Shown here piece after piece: positions 36,575-45,269 of a stretch of DNA of 64,000 nucleotides. Positions within the stretch are counted from its first letter, which is position 1. Every line of letters begins with the position of its first letter. Position numbers and translations under genes: made by a program. The stretch is taken from the NCBI RefSeq assembly GCF_019429525.1, contig NZ_JAHXZL010000010.1, positions 62,001-126,000 on the forward strand, given 5' to 3'. The notes beneath the pieces are model-generated. The model was not told where the DNA came from, ran no database searches, and worked only from the letters and a program-made list of their open reading frames with translations. The DNA comes from Sphingomonas folli (GTDB taxonomy: Bacteria; Pseudomonadota; Alphaproteobacteria; Sphingomonadales; Sphingomonadaceae).

Positions 36575-38362
36575 ATGCGGGGCAGACGGGTGCGACAGGG
36601 GCGGGCCGCGGCGCTGGCCGCGGCGGCGCTGGCGGGCGGGGCGGCGATGGCGCCGGCCGCGGCGCACGCCGACTGCCAGGTCAGCAAGATGCTGGAGCTG
36701 CCCGTGACGATGGCGGGGCGACGCCCCATCGTGCAGGGGCGGATCGGCGCGCGCGAGGTCTCGTTCATCCTCGACAGCGGCGCCTTCTACAGCACGTTGT
36801 CGCGCGCCAGCGCGGCCGAGCTCGGCCTCAAGGTCGAGCCGCTGCCGCCGTCGTTCAAGGTCAAGGGGGTCGGTGGGCTCGCCAGCGCGGCCGTGGCGGT
36901 GGCGCGCGACTTCTCGCTGGGCGGCGTGACGCTGCCGCGGGTCGAGTTCGTCGTCGCCGGCAGCGACACCGGCGCGACCGGGCTGCTCGGGCAGAACATC
37001 CTCGGCCTGGCCGACGTGGAATATGACCTGCCGCACGGCATGGTGCGGCTGATGCGGTCGACCGGCTGCGGCAAGGTGAACCTGGCCTATTGGTCGGGCG
37101 ACAAGCCGGTCACGACACTCAGGCTGGAGCGGCCCGACGGCGGCGGCCCGTTCAAGCCGCACACGATCGCGCGCGTGACGATCGACGGCAAGCCGGTGCG
37201 CGCGGTGTTCGACTCGGGCGCGGAGCAGTCGATGCTGACGCTCGCGGCGGCGCGGCGGATCGGTGTCACGCCCGAGACGCCCGGAGTGGTGGCGATCGGG
37301 CAGGGCATCGGCGTGGGGCGACGCGGCGTGGCCGCGTGGCGCGCGCCGCTCGGCAAGATCGAGATCGGCGGCGAGGCGATCAACCGCCCGCAGATCGTCA
37401 TCGCCGACGTCGAGCTGGGCGACACCGACATGCTGATCGGCGCCGATTTCTTCCTGACGCACCGCCTGTTCGTCAGCAACGCGGCGCGGACGATGTACGT
37501 CACCTACGAGGGCGGCCCGATGTTCGGCCTCACCCCGCGCGGCGCGCGGACCGCCGCCGGCGAGGCGATCGACCTCACCGACCGCGCCGGCGCGCCGACC
37601 GACGCCGAGGGGTTCAGCCGGCGCGGCGCGGTGCTCGCCTCCAACCACAAGCTGGCCGAGGCGCTGGCCGACTTCGACCGCGCCGTGGCGCTCGCGCCCA
37701 AGGAGGCGCGCTACTATCGCCAGCGCGCCATGGCGCGGCTCGCCGAGCGGCAGCCGCTGCCCGCGCTCGCCGACCTGGACCGCGCGGTCGAGCTCGCGCC
37801 GCAGGACGCCGACGCGCGGCTCCAGCGCGCGATGCTGCGGCTGAACGGCGGCGACCGCCCCGGCGCCACCGCCGACCTTGAGGCGGCCGACGCGGCGCTG
37901 GCGCCCTCCAGCGCGATGCGGCTGACGCTGGCCGGGCTGTGGGACCAGGTCGACCGCCCCGGCGCGGCGCTCACCAGCTACGACGCGTGGCTGCGCGCGC
38001 ATCCCGAGGACGCGCGCCGCGCCAACGCGCTCAACGGCCGCTGCTGGGCGCGCGCGCAGCTCAACCGCGATCTCGACGGCGCGCTGGCGGACTGCGACGC
38101 CGCGCTGAAGCTCGCGCCCGGGCGCCCCGCCTATCTCGACAGCCGCGCGCTGGTGCGGCTGCGGCGCGGCGAGGTGGACGCCGCGCTGGCCGACTATGAC
38201 GCGGCGCTACGGCTGGCGCCGCGCATGGCCTGGTCGCTCTACGCGCGCGGCCTCGCCGCCGCGAGGGCGGGGCGCGCCGCGCAGGCCGCGCGCGACCGCG
38301 CCGCCGCGCTGGCGATCGAGCCGCGCGTCGGCGAGCGCGCCGCGCGCCTCGGGCTGGAGTGA
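36575..38362 (+). CDS. Exported double retropepsin-like aspartyl protease with TPR repeats
   Basis: 595 residues. The ATG at 36575 has GGCGGAGGTGGG upstream. The signal peptide ends near AAAHA. Two retropepsin-like domains follow: the first with FILDSGAFYSTLS (about 66-78) and LLGQNILG, the second with AVFDSGAEQSMLT (about 209-221) and MLIGADFFLTHRLFVS. Each gives one catalytic Asp in D-S-G, so the two could pair in one chain like a pepsin. From about 345 onward there are five or so TPR units (ALADFDRAVALAPKEARYY; ALADLDRAVELAPQDADA; ALADCDAALKLAPGRPAYL). It is probably periplasmic, with the TPRs binding a partner. Substrate is unknown. Confidence 0.85.
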   Translation: MRGRRVRQGRAAALAAAALAGGAAMAPAAAHADCQVSKMLELPVTMAGRRPIVQGRIGAREVSFILDSGAFYSTLSRASAAELGLKVEPLPPSFKVKGVGGLASAAVAVARDFSLGGVTLPRVEFVVAGSDTGATGLLGQNILGLADVEYDLPHGMVRLMRSTGCGKVNLAYWSGDKPVTTLRLERPDGGGPFKPHTIARVTIDGKPVRAVFDSGAEQSMLTLAAARRIGVTPETPGVVAIGQGIGVGRRGVAAWRAPLGKIEIGGEAINRPQIVIADVELGDTDMLIGADFFLTHRLFVSNAARTMYVTYEGGPMFGLTPRGARTAAGEAIDLTDRAGAPTDAEGFSRRGAVLASNHKLAEALADFDRAVALAPKEARYYRQRAMARLAERQPLPALADLDRAVELAPQDADARLQRAMLRLNGGDRPGATADLEAADAALAPSSAMRLTLAGLWDQVDRPGAALTSYDAWLRAHPEDARRANALNGRCWARAQLNRDLDGALADCDAALKLAPGRPAYLDSRALVRLRRGEVDAALADYDAALRLAPRMAWSLYARGLAAARAGRAAQAARDRAAALAIEPRVGERAARLGLE

Positions 38363-38479
38363 GGGCCTATCCCGCTGACATCGCTCGTCTCCCGTGCCGG
38401 CGCCGCGGCACTCAGGGGATTGCGCTGCCTGCCCCGACCATTAGGTAGGGCGACGAGCGTGGGTGGAGTGGGAGAGAGC

Positions 38480-40213
38480 ATGTCGACACAGGCCCGAGCA
38501 GCGGGCGCCGCACCGGCGCGCGCGGGTGCCGCCGACGCGCCCGCGGACGTGATCATCGTCGGGTCGGGCGCGGCCGGCGCGATGGCCGCGCACAGCCTCA
38601 CCAAGGCGGGGCTGCGCTGCCTGATGCTGGAGGCGGGGCGCGACTATGACCCCAAGGCCGAGGTCAACATGTTCGCGCCCGAGAGCGACGCGCCGCTGCG
38701 CGGTGCCTCGACGCCGGACAAGCCCTTCGGCTATTTCGACGCCACCGTGGGCGGCGGCTGGGAGGTCGAGGGCGAGCCGTATACGTCGCGACCGGGCAGC
38801 GACTTCCGCTGGTATCGCCCGCGCATGCTGGGCGGGCGCACCAACCATTGGGGGCGCCACTCGCCGCGCTGGGGCCCGTACGACTTCAAGCCTTACTCGC
38901 GCGACAAGCTCGGCGTCGACTGGCCGATCGGCTACGACGACGTCGCGCCTTATTACGACCGCGTCGAGCGGATGATCGGGGTCAACGGGGGCAAGCTCGG
39001 GCTGGAGAACCACCCCGACTCGCCCGACGGCTGCCTGCTGCCGCCGCCCAAGCCGCGCGTCACCGAGATGATGATCAAGGCCGCGGCGGAGAGCATCGGG
39101 ATCCCGGTGCGCGCCGCGCACACCGCGGTGCTGACGCGCGACATGCCCGACGACGTCGCGCCGCGCAGCGCCTGTTTCAACGCCACGCCGTGCACGCGCG
39201 GTTGCACCATCGGCGCGATGTTCCAGACGACCACGTCGCTGCTGCCGCAGGCGAGCGCGACCGGGCGGCTGCGCGTGATCACCGACGCGATGGTGGCGCG
39301 CGTGCTGACGGGCGCGAACGGCCGCGCCACGGGGGTCGAATATGTCGACCGCAGGACCGGGCAGCGCCACCAGGTGAGCGCGCGCGCGGTGGTGCTGGCG
39401 GCCGGCACCGGCGAGACCGCGCGGCTGCTGCTCAACTCGGGCCGGGACCGGCGCGGGCTGGCGAACGGCTCGGGCGAGCTGGGGCGCAACCTCACCGATT
39501 CCACCGGCGCCTCGTTCAGCGCGTACATTCCCAAGCTCGCCGGCCGGCCGCGCTACAACGAGGACGGGATCGGCGGGCAGCACATCTATATTCCCTTCTG
39601 GCAGTACCAGGAGCAGGCGCGCGGCGAGCTCGACTTCGCGCGCGGCTATCATTTCGAGATCGGCGGCCGCTTCGACATCCCGCCGCCCGCGACGCTGCCG
39701 CGCGCCTATGGCAGCGCGCTCAAGCAGGCGGTGCGCCAGTCCTCGGGCGCGACGCTGCGGCTCACGCTGCGCGGCGAGATGATCCCCAACAAGGACACGT
39801 TCTGCGAGATCGATCCCGGGGTGAAGGACAAGTTCGGCATCCCGGTGCTGCGCTTCGCGTTCAGATGGTCGCAGAACGAGGTCAACCAGGTGGCGCACGG
39901 CCGCCGCTCCGCGCACGCGGTGTTCGAGCGGCTCGGCGGGACGATCCTCAGCCCCGACCTGCCGGTCGAGCAGATCATGACCGCGGGCGGCGAGATCATC
40001 CACGAGCTGGGCACCGCGCGCATGGGCGCCAGCCCGCGCGACTCGGTGGTGAACAGCTACGGCGAGGCCTGGGAGGTGCCCAACCTCGTGCTGATGGACG
40101 GCGCGGTGTTCGCCTCGGGCGCGCACAAGAACCCGACGCTGACGATCCTCGCGCTCGCGCTGCGCAACTCGGAGCGGCTGGCGCAACGCATCAAGACGGG
40201 AGCCCTCGCGTGA
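38480..40213 (+). CDS. GMC-family FAD oxidoreductase
   Basis: 577 residues from ATG 38480 (GGGAGAGAGC upstream). The dinucleotide-binding motif VIIVGSGAAGAMAAHSL is near 27-43. GMC blocks follow: RMLGGRTNHWGRHSPRW, a CFNATPCTRGCTIGAMF cysteine segment, VLAAGTGETARLLLNSG, and the C-terminal active-site histidines in IIHELGTARMG and GAHKNPTLTILALALR. No signal peptide is seen. It overlaps the next gene (GTGA), a Tat-exported gluconate-2-dehydrogenase subunit 3, which would carry it across the membrane as a hitch-hiker. It should oxidise a sugar or polyol. No cytochrome c subunit is adjacent, so the electron acceptor is unknown. Confidence 0.92.
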   Translation: MSTQARAAGAAPARAGAADAPADVIIVGSGAAGAMAAHSLTKAGLRCLMLEAGRDYDPKAEVNMFAPESDAPLRGASTPDKPFGYFDATVGGGWEVEGEPYTSRPGSDFRWYRPRMLGGRTNHWGRHSPRWGPYDFKPYSRDKLGVDWPIGYDDVAPYYDRVERMIGVNGGKLGLENHPDSPDGCLLPPPKPRVTEMMIKAAAESIGIPVRAAHTAVLTRDMPDDVAPRSACFNATPCTRGCTIGAMFQTTTSLLPQASATGRLRVITDAMVARVLTGANGRATGVEYVDRRTGQRHQVSARAVVLAAGTGETARLLLNSGRDRRGLANGSGELGRNLTDSTGASFSAYIPKLAGRPRYNEDGIGGQHIYIPFWQYQEQARGELDFARGYHFEIGGRFDIPPPATLPRAYGSALKQAVRQSSGATLRLTLRGEMIPNKDTFCEIDPGVKDKFGIPVLRFAFRWSQNEVNQVAHGRRSAHAVFERLGGTILSPDLPVEQIMTAGGEIIHELGTARMGASPRDSVVNSYGEAWEVPNLVLMDGAVFASGAHKNPTLTILALALRNSERLAQRIKTGALA

Positions 40214-40914
40214 CCCTATCGCGCCGTACCACGCTGCAGTGGCTCGCCGCCGCGGCCGCGCTGCCGCTGTTCGAGCCGCCCGCGCTGGCGCAAGGCGCCG
40301 CCGCCGCGGTCGCGCCGCCCTTCGCGGTGGTCGACTGGCCGGCGGTGCTGCCCGCCCCGCCCGCGCCCGGCTACGGCCGCGACCCCAAGCTGATGGAGCC
40401 GAGCGTGCCGTGGCCGCTGACGCTCGACCGCGCCCAGCGCGCCACGCTCGACCTGCTCGGCGACCTCATCCTGCCGGGCGAGGGCGATACGCCGGGCGCG
40501 GGCAAGCTGGGCGTCGGCGCCTTCGTCGACGAGTGGATCAGCGCGCCGTACCCGGTGCAGCGCGCCGACCGCGAGCGGGTGCTGCCCGGGCTCCTGTGGC
40601 TCGACGCGCAGAGCCGCGCGCTCGGCGGCCGCTCGTTCGTCGCGCTCGCGCCGGCGCAGCGCACCGCGCTGATGGACGCGCTGATGGTGGCGACGCCGGC
40701 GCCGCGGATGGTCGCGCCGGTCGCCTTCATGGACAAGCTGCGCTACCTCTTCGTCGCGGGCTATTACAGCCTGCCCGAGGGCAAGGCCGACATGGGCTAT
40801 ATCGGCGACCAGCCGACCGAGGGCCCCTATCCGGGCCCCACGCCCGAGGCGCTGGCGCATCTCGACCGCGTGCTCGGCGAGCTGAAGCTGTCGCCGGCGG
40901 TGGCACGCGCCTGA
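40210..40914 (+). CDS. Gluconate 2-dehydrogenase subunit 3 family protein
   Basis: 234 residues from GTG 40210, overlapping the GMC stop by four bases. The Tat-type signal starts LSRRTTLQWLAAAAALP and ends near PPALAQ. The conserved domain includes LDLLGDLILPGEGDTPGAGKLGV and FVDEWISAPYPVQRADRE. In gluconate dehydrogenases this small subunit takes the flavoprotein through the Tat system and stabilises it; the same is expected here with the upstream gene. A convergent nucleoside transporter follows. Confidence 0.9.
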   Translation: MTLSRRTTLQWLAAAAALPLFEPPALAQGAAAAVAPPFAVVDWPAVLPAPPAPGYGRDPKLMEPSVPWPLTLDRAQRATLDLLGDLILPGEGDTPGAGKLGVGAFVDEWISAPYPVQRADRERVLPGLLWLDAQSRALGGRSFVALAPAQRTALMDALMVATPAPRMVAPVAFMDKLRYLFVAGYYSLPEGKADMGYIGDQPTEGPYPGPTPEALAHLDRVLGELKLSPAVARA

Positions 40915-40927
40915 GCGCGCGCGCCGC

Positions 40928-42277
40928 TCAGCCGATCAGCAGCCCCGCCAGCGCCGCGCTCATCAGGTTGGCGAGGCTGCCCGCCGCCAGCGCGCGCAGC
41001 CCGAGCCGCGCGATCGTCGGCCGCTGGTTGGGCGCGAGGCTGCCGGTCACCGCCATCTGGATCGCGATCGAGGAGAAATTGGCGAAGCCGCACAGCGCGA
41101 AGGTGACGATCGCGATGGTGCGTGGGCTGAGCTGCGCGGCCTGCTTGCCGAGATCGATATAGGCGACGAACTCGTTGAGCACGATCTTCTCGCCGAACAG
41201 ACCGCCGGCGATCCCGGCCTCGCGCCACGGCACGTTGAGCAGGAACATCACCGGCTGGAAGACGTAGCCGAGCAACCCCTGGAAGCTCAGCTCGGGGTGG
41301 CCGAACCAGCCGCCGACGCCGCCGAGCAGCCCGTTGGCGAGCGCCACCAGCGCGACGAAGGCCAGCACCATCGCGCCCACCGCCACTGCCAGCCTCACCC
41401 CGGTCTGCGCGCCCTGCGCCGCCGCCATGATGAGGTTGGCGGGCTTCTCCTCGTCGTGGGTCGCGTCGGGGAGCGGCTCGCCCGCGACCGGGTGCGCCGC
41501 CTCGCTCGGCAGCGCCGCCGGCCCGATCCCCGCGGCGGTGCGGCGATGGTCCGCCAGCGCGACGTCGCGCGGCGCGCCCGGCACGTCGCCCAGCGCGAGC
41601 TCGCCCTCGGGCGTGGCACGCCGGTCGGGCATGATGATCTTGGCCATCAGGATCCCGCCCGGCGCCGCCATGAAGCTGGCGGCGAGCAGATAGTCGATGC
41701 TGATCCCCATCGAGGCATAGGCCGCCAGGATCGTCCCCGCCACGCCCGCCATGCCGCTGGTCATCACGGTGAAGACCTGCGGCGGGGTCAGCCCGGCGAG
41801 ATAGGGGCGGATCACCAGCGGCGACTCGCTCTGGCCCACGAAGATGTTGGCGGCGGCGCACAGGCTCTCCACCTTGCTGGTGCCGATCAGCCGCTCGATC
41901 GCGCCGCCCAGCCAGCGCACCACCAGCTGCATCACGCCGAGATAATAGAGGATCGACACCAGGCTGGCGAAGAAGATGATCACCGGCAGCGCGGCGATGG
42001 CGAAGCTCTGCCCGCCCACCGCGGGGCTGGCGAGGTTGCCGAACAGGAACTCGGTGCCGCGCTGCGAGTAGCCGAGCAGCGCCGCCACCCCCGCGGAGGC
42101 GCCCGCGAGCGCGGCGCGACCGGGCGTCCAGTAGAGCACGATCACCGCGATCAGCGCCTGGAGCGCGAAGGCGCTGCCGACGACGCGCGGGCGGATCGCG
42201 CGGCGGTCGGCGGAGAGCAGCACCGCGAGCAGCAGGATCACCGCGATGCCCGCGAGACCGATCAGGATTCTCTGCAT
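40928..42277 (-). CDS. NupC-family nucleoside transporter
   Basis: 449 residues from ATG 42277 (AAAGAAGAAGA upstream); longer frames upstream run through repeats. About ten hydrophobic segments. NupC/CNT signatures: FAIAALPVIIFFASLVSILYYLG, SLCAAANIFVGQSESPLVI (QSESP near 188), AGVAGTILAAYASMGI, GEKIVLNEFVAYIDL and LCGFANFSSIAIQ. It imports nucleosides by H+ or Na+ symport. A hydrophilic loop of about 70 residues in the middle (GDVPGAPRDVALADHRR...DEEKPAN) is longer than in E. coli NupC. Monocistronic. Confidence 0.92.
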   Translation of the reverse strand: MQRILIGLAGIAVILLLAVLLSADRRAIRPRVVGSAFALQALIAVIVLYWTPGRAALAGASAGVAALLGYSQRGTEFLFGNLASPAVGGQSFAIAALPVIIFFASLVSILYYLGVMQLVVRWLGGAIERLIGTSKVESLCAAANIFVGQSESPLVIRPYLAGLTPPQVFTVMTSGMAGVAGTILAAYASMGISIDYLLAASFMAAPGGILMAKIIMPDRRATPEGELALGDVPGAPRDVALADHRRTAAGIGPAALPSEAAHPVAGEPLPDATHDEEKPANLIMAAAQGAQTGVRLAVAVGAMVLAFVALVALANGLLGGVGGWFGHPELSFQGLLGYVFQPVMFLLNVPWREAGIAGGLFGEKIVLNEFVAYIDLGKQAAQLSPRTIAIVTFALCGFANFSSIAIQMAVTGSLAPNQRPTIARLGLRALAAGSLANLMSAALAGLLIG

Positions 42278-42426
42278 TCTTCTTCTTTGATGTGAGCCGC
42301 GTGGAGGGCGCGCGGCGAGGGCGCGCACGCGGGGCCGGATCATACAGCGGTGGCCGCGCGCCGCCAGCCATGTTCGCGCGAGCCGGGGAAGGGTGTGCCG
42401 GATCCGCGACGGGTCGGGGAGAGGCT

Positions 42427-42732
42427 GGGATCCTCCCCGCTTGGCCGGGGGCTCGCGCGGAGCGCGGTGGACGAGGGGCTCTCCTCGCGGTGCCGGGATC
42501 CTCCCCGCTTGGCGGGGAGGGGATAGCAGCGCTGGGATCCTCCCCGCTCGCGGGGAGGGGGACCGCGCCCGCAGGGCGTGGTGGAGGGGGCTGTCCGCGG
42601 ACGCCGCCCTCGGAGACGAGGCGAGCACGATCGGGGCCGCCCACCCCTGCCACGAGGCGCCGCGCCCGCGGAGCCCCTCCTCCACCACCCGGCTGCGCCG
42701 GGCGGTCCCCCTCCCCGTGCCGGGGAGGATCT
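42427..42732. repeat. Composite of palindromic intergenic repeats
   Basis: Three copies of GGGATCCTCCCCGC (at about 42427, 42495 and 42533) and a distal inverted copy, CCCCGTGCCGGGGAGGATCT (to 42732), surround a 150-base centre with further inverted arms GGTGGAGGGGG/CCTCCTCCACC. Several family units seem stacked. The gap 42278-42797 otherwise holds no gene. Confidence 0.7.
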
Positions 42733-42797
42733 CCGGCGCATGGCTCGCCGCGCGCGACACCTTCCCCGCACCCCCCGCGCCCGCTACGACGCCGACG

Positions 42798-43469
42798 ATG
42801 CCCTCTTCGCCCCACGCCCCGATCCCGCGCTCGCTGTTCGCCCTGTCGATCTTCTACGGCGGGATGGTCTGCATCGCGGGGGTGCTCGGCAACAAGCAGG
42901 TGTCGCTCGGGCCGATCTCGGCGCTGGGGCCGCTGGTGGGGCTGCCGCCGCTCGCGGTGGAGGCGGGGATCTTCGCCTTCCTGCTGCTGGTCGTCACCTC
43001 CAGCGCGGTGGCCGAGCTGCACGGGCAGAAGGTCGCCGGGCGGCTGGTGCTGATGGGCTTCGTGCCGCTGCTCGTCTCGATGGCGCTCACCCTGGTGGTG
43101 CTCGAGCTTCCCGCCGCGCCCGAGATGGACCGCGCGCATCTCGCCGCGTTCGAGCAGATGATGGGCGCGACGCCGTGGATCTGGGCGGGCGGGATCGTCG
43201 CCTACGGCGTGTCGCAGACGCTCAACGTCACGATCTTCTCCTGGCTCAAGGGGCGCGAGGGCGGGCGGCTGCTGTGGTTCCGCGCCGCCACCGCCAGCGC
43301 GCTCAGCCAGATCGTCGACTCGGTGCTGTTCATCTCCATCGCCTTCGGCCTCTCGGCGGTGGGCTGGCTGATGGCGGGGCAGATGCTGGCCAAGGTGGTG
43401 CTGTCGATCGTGCTGGTGCCGCCGCTGATCTACCTGATGGTCGCGCTGGGCCGCCGGCTCGACGGCTGA
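42798..43469 (+). CDS. Queuosine precursor transporter (VUT family)
   Basis: 223 residues with about six transmembrane segments. SLFALSIFYGGMVCIAGVLGNKQV at the N-terminus, a conserved region VVTSSAVAELHGQKVAGRLVL, and GVSQTLNVTIFSWLKGR then ASALSQIVDSVLFISIAFG match the VUT/YhhQ family, which imports 7-cyano- or 7-aminomethyl-7-deazaguanine (preQ0/preQ1) for queuosine tRNA modification. The ATG at 42798 is the first in-frame methionine after the repeat region. It heads the run of co-directional genes to rdgB. Confidence 0.85.
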   Translation: MPSSPHAPIPRSLFALSIFYGGMVCIAGVLGNKQVSLGPISALGPLVGLPPLAVEAGIFAFLLLVVTSSAVAELHGQKVAGRLVLMGFVPLLVSMALTLVVLELPAAPEMDRAHLAAFEQMMGATPWIWAGGIVAYGVSQTLNVTIFSWLKGREGGRLLWFRAATASALSQIVDSVLFISIAFGLSAVGWLMAGQMLAKVVLSIVLVPPLIYLMVALGRRLDG

Positions 43470-43507
43470 CCTTTCGCCCCCGCGCCCGCGCCGCTATGGC
43501 GCCGCGG

Positions 43508-44422
43508 ATGACCGATCCGACCCCCGCCGCCCCGATCGCTGCCGTGCCCCCGTCGCTCAAGGCCGAGACGCTGGTCGAGGCGCTGCCCTATCTCCAGCGC
43601 TACGCCGGCAAGACCTTCGTGGTGAAATACGGCGGGCACGCGATGGGCGAGCCCGAGGCGCAGGCCGATTTCGCCGAGGACGTGGTGCTGCTCAAGGCGG
43701 TCGGCATCAACCCGGTGGTGGTGCACGGCGGCGGCCCGCAGATCGGCAGCATGCTCAAGCGCCTGGGCGTCGAGTCGCGCTTCGTCGACGGGCTGCGCGT
43801 GACCGACGCCGAGACCGCGCAGATCGCCGAGATGGTCCTGGCGGGCTCGATCAACAAGGAGATCGTCGGCTGGATCGGCCGCGCCGGCGGGCGCGCGGTG
43901 GGTATCTCGGGCAAGGACGCCGGCCTGGTCCAGGCCGAGAAGGTCGGCGGGCGCGAGGCGGACCCGCTGCAGGGGATCGAGCGCAAGGTCGACCTCGGCT
44001 TCGTCGGCGAGCCGGTCGCGGTCGATCGCCGCATCATCGACTCGCTCAGCGGCGACGGCATCATCCCGGTGATCGCGCCGATCGGCATCGGCGCCGACGG
44101 CCACACCTACAACATCAACGCCGACACGATGGCGGGCGCGATCGCCGCGGCGCTGGGCGCGGCGCGCTTCTTCCTGCTGACCGACGTGGCGGGCGTGCTC
44201 GACCGCGACGGCGCGCTGCTCACCGACCTGGACCCGGCCGCGATCAAGCGGCTGCGCGAGGAGGGCACGATCAAGGGCGGGATGATCCCCAAGCTGGAGA
44301 CCTGCGTCGCCGCGGTCGAGGCCGGGGTCGACGCCGCGGTGGTGCTCGACGGGCGCGTGCCGCACGCGATGCTGCTCGAGATCTTCACGCGGCGCGGCGC
44401 GGGCACGCTGATCCGGCGGTGA
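43508..44422 (+). CDS. argB: Acetylglutamate kinase
   Basis: 304 residues from ATG 43508 (an in-frame ATG at 43496 adds four). VVKYGGHAMGEPEA is at about 38-51, the Gly-rich VVVHGGGPQIGSMLKRLGVES follows, and then DGLRVTDAET, NINADTMAGAIAAALGA and LLTDVAGVLD, with GTIKGGMIPKLETCVAAVEAGV near the arginine-sensing end. It phosphorylates N-acetyl-L-glutamate in arginine biosynthesis. The N-terminal helix preceding the kinase core suggests the hexameric, arginine-inhibited form. It is 38 bases after the queuosine transporter gene. Confidence 0.97.
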   Translation: MTDPTPAAPIAAVPPSLKAETLVEALPYLQRYAGKTFVVKYGGHAMGEPEAQADFAEDVVLLKAVGINPVVVHGGGPQIGSMLKRLGVESRFVDGLRVTDAETAQIAEMVLAGSINKEIVGWIGRAGGRAVGISGKDAGLVQAEKVGGREADPLQGIERKVDLGFVGEPVAVDRRIIDSLSGDGIIPVIAPIGIGADGHTYNINADTMAGAIAAALGAARFFLLTDVAGVLDRDGALLTDLDPAAIKRLREEGTIKGGMIPKLETCVAAVEAGVDAAVVLDGRVPHAMLLEIFTRRGAGTLIRR

Positions 44423-44429
44423 GGGGATA

Positions 44430-44574
44430 GATCCTCCCCGGCACGGGGAGGGGGACCGCTCGCGAAGCGAGTGGTGGAGGGGGCTCGCCGCGAACGCGCC
44501 GGCTCGTATGCGGGAGCCCCCCTCCACCACCGGCCTGCGGCCGGCGGTCCCCCTCCCCGCGGGCGGGGAGGATC
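44430..44574. repeat. Palindromic intergenic repeat
   Basis: Outer arms GATCCTCCCCGGCACGGGG and CCCCGCGGGCGGGGAGGATC, with an inner inverted pair GTGGTGGAGGGGG/CCCCCTCCACCAC. Same family as 20776 and 42427. Confidence 0.75.
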
Positions 44575-44661
44575 TGAGCTTCGAAAGCCACCCCACGCCC
44601 CGCTGGCACAGGCCCCGCCAGTGCCCTATATGACCGACACACCATCACGGAGACGCCGCGC

Positions 44662-44970
44662 GTGCTGACGCTCACCATCATCCAGATCCTGCAGGTGCTG
44701 ATCTCGTTCGTGCGCTGGATCATCATCATCCAGTTCATCCTGTCGCTGCTGATCGTGTTCAACATCATCAACACCTCGAGCCCGTTCATCCGCGGGCTGC
44801 ACGACGGTCTCGACCGGCTGACCGAGCCGCTCTACCGCCCGATCCGCCGCATGCTGCCCGCCACCGGCGGGATCGACTTCGCGCCGATGGTGGTGCTGCT
44901 CGGGCTGGTGATCCTCAACATCATCCTCAACAACATCGCCGCGAGCGTGCTGGTGGGCGGCACCGTCTGA
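44662..44970 (+). CDS. YggT family membrane protein
   Basis: 102 residues from GTG 44662. Two hydrophobic hairpin segments: [25 protein letters not shown] (split over about 6-30) and [19 protein letters not shown] near 73-91. The family signature [21 protein letters not shown] lies between them. YggT proteins are inner-membrane proteins with a proposed role in membrane or osmotic homeostasis and in cell-division-related complexes; function is not settled. It is the first gene of yggT - DUF167 - folD. Confidence 0.9.
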   Translation: MLTLTIIQILQVLISFVRWIIIIQFILSLLIVFNIINTSSPFIRGLHDGLDRLTEPLYRPIRRMLPATGGIDFAPMVVLLGLVILNIILNNIAASVLVGGTV

Positions 44971-45014
44971 GCGCCTGGCGCGCGACCGCGGACGGGATCG
45001 CGCTGACGCTGCGC

Positions 45015-45269
45015 GTGACCCCGCGCGCCGGGCGCGACTCGCTCGCCGCGGGGACGGACGAGCACCTCGCCGCGCGGCTCGCCGCCGCCCCGGTCGACGG
45101 CGCCGCCAACGACGCGCTGGTGGCGCTGGTGGCGCGCCACTTCGGCGTGGCGCGGCGCGACGTGGCGCTGGTCGCGGGCCAGACCGCGCGGCTGAAGAGG
45201 CTGACGGTCAGGGGCGATCCCGCGGCGCTGGCACAGCGCGCCGCTTCGCTCTATGCGCCTCCCTCATGA
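45015..45269 (+). CDS. DUF167 (YggU) family protein
   Basis: 84 residues from GTG 45015. The DUF167 signature [10 protein letters not shown] ... [26 protein letters not shown] is followed by [18 protein letters not shown]. The conserved N-terminal strand ([17 protein letters not shown]) lies in the same frame upstream of the GTG, with no ATG, GTG or TTG in reach; a CTG at 44967 overlapping the yggT stop would restore it (100 residues). The true start may thus be a rare CTG. The end overlaps folD by ATGA. Function unknown. Confidence 0.85.
   Translation: MTPRAGRDSLAAGTDEHLAARLAAAPVDGAANDALVALVARHFGVARRDVALVAGQTARLKRLTVRGDPAALAQRAASLYAPPS

Noticed and set aside
42427..42732. CRISPR array
   Set aside because: Repeats are few, unevenly spaced and palindromic over their whole length, with no spacer pattern and no cas genes.
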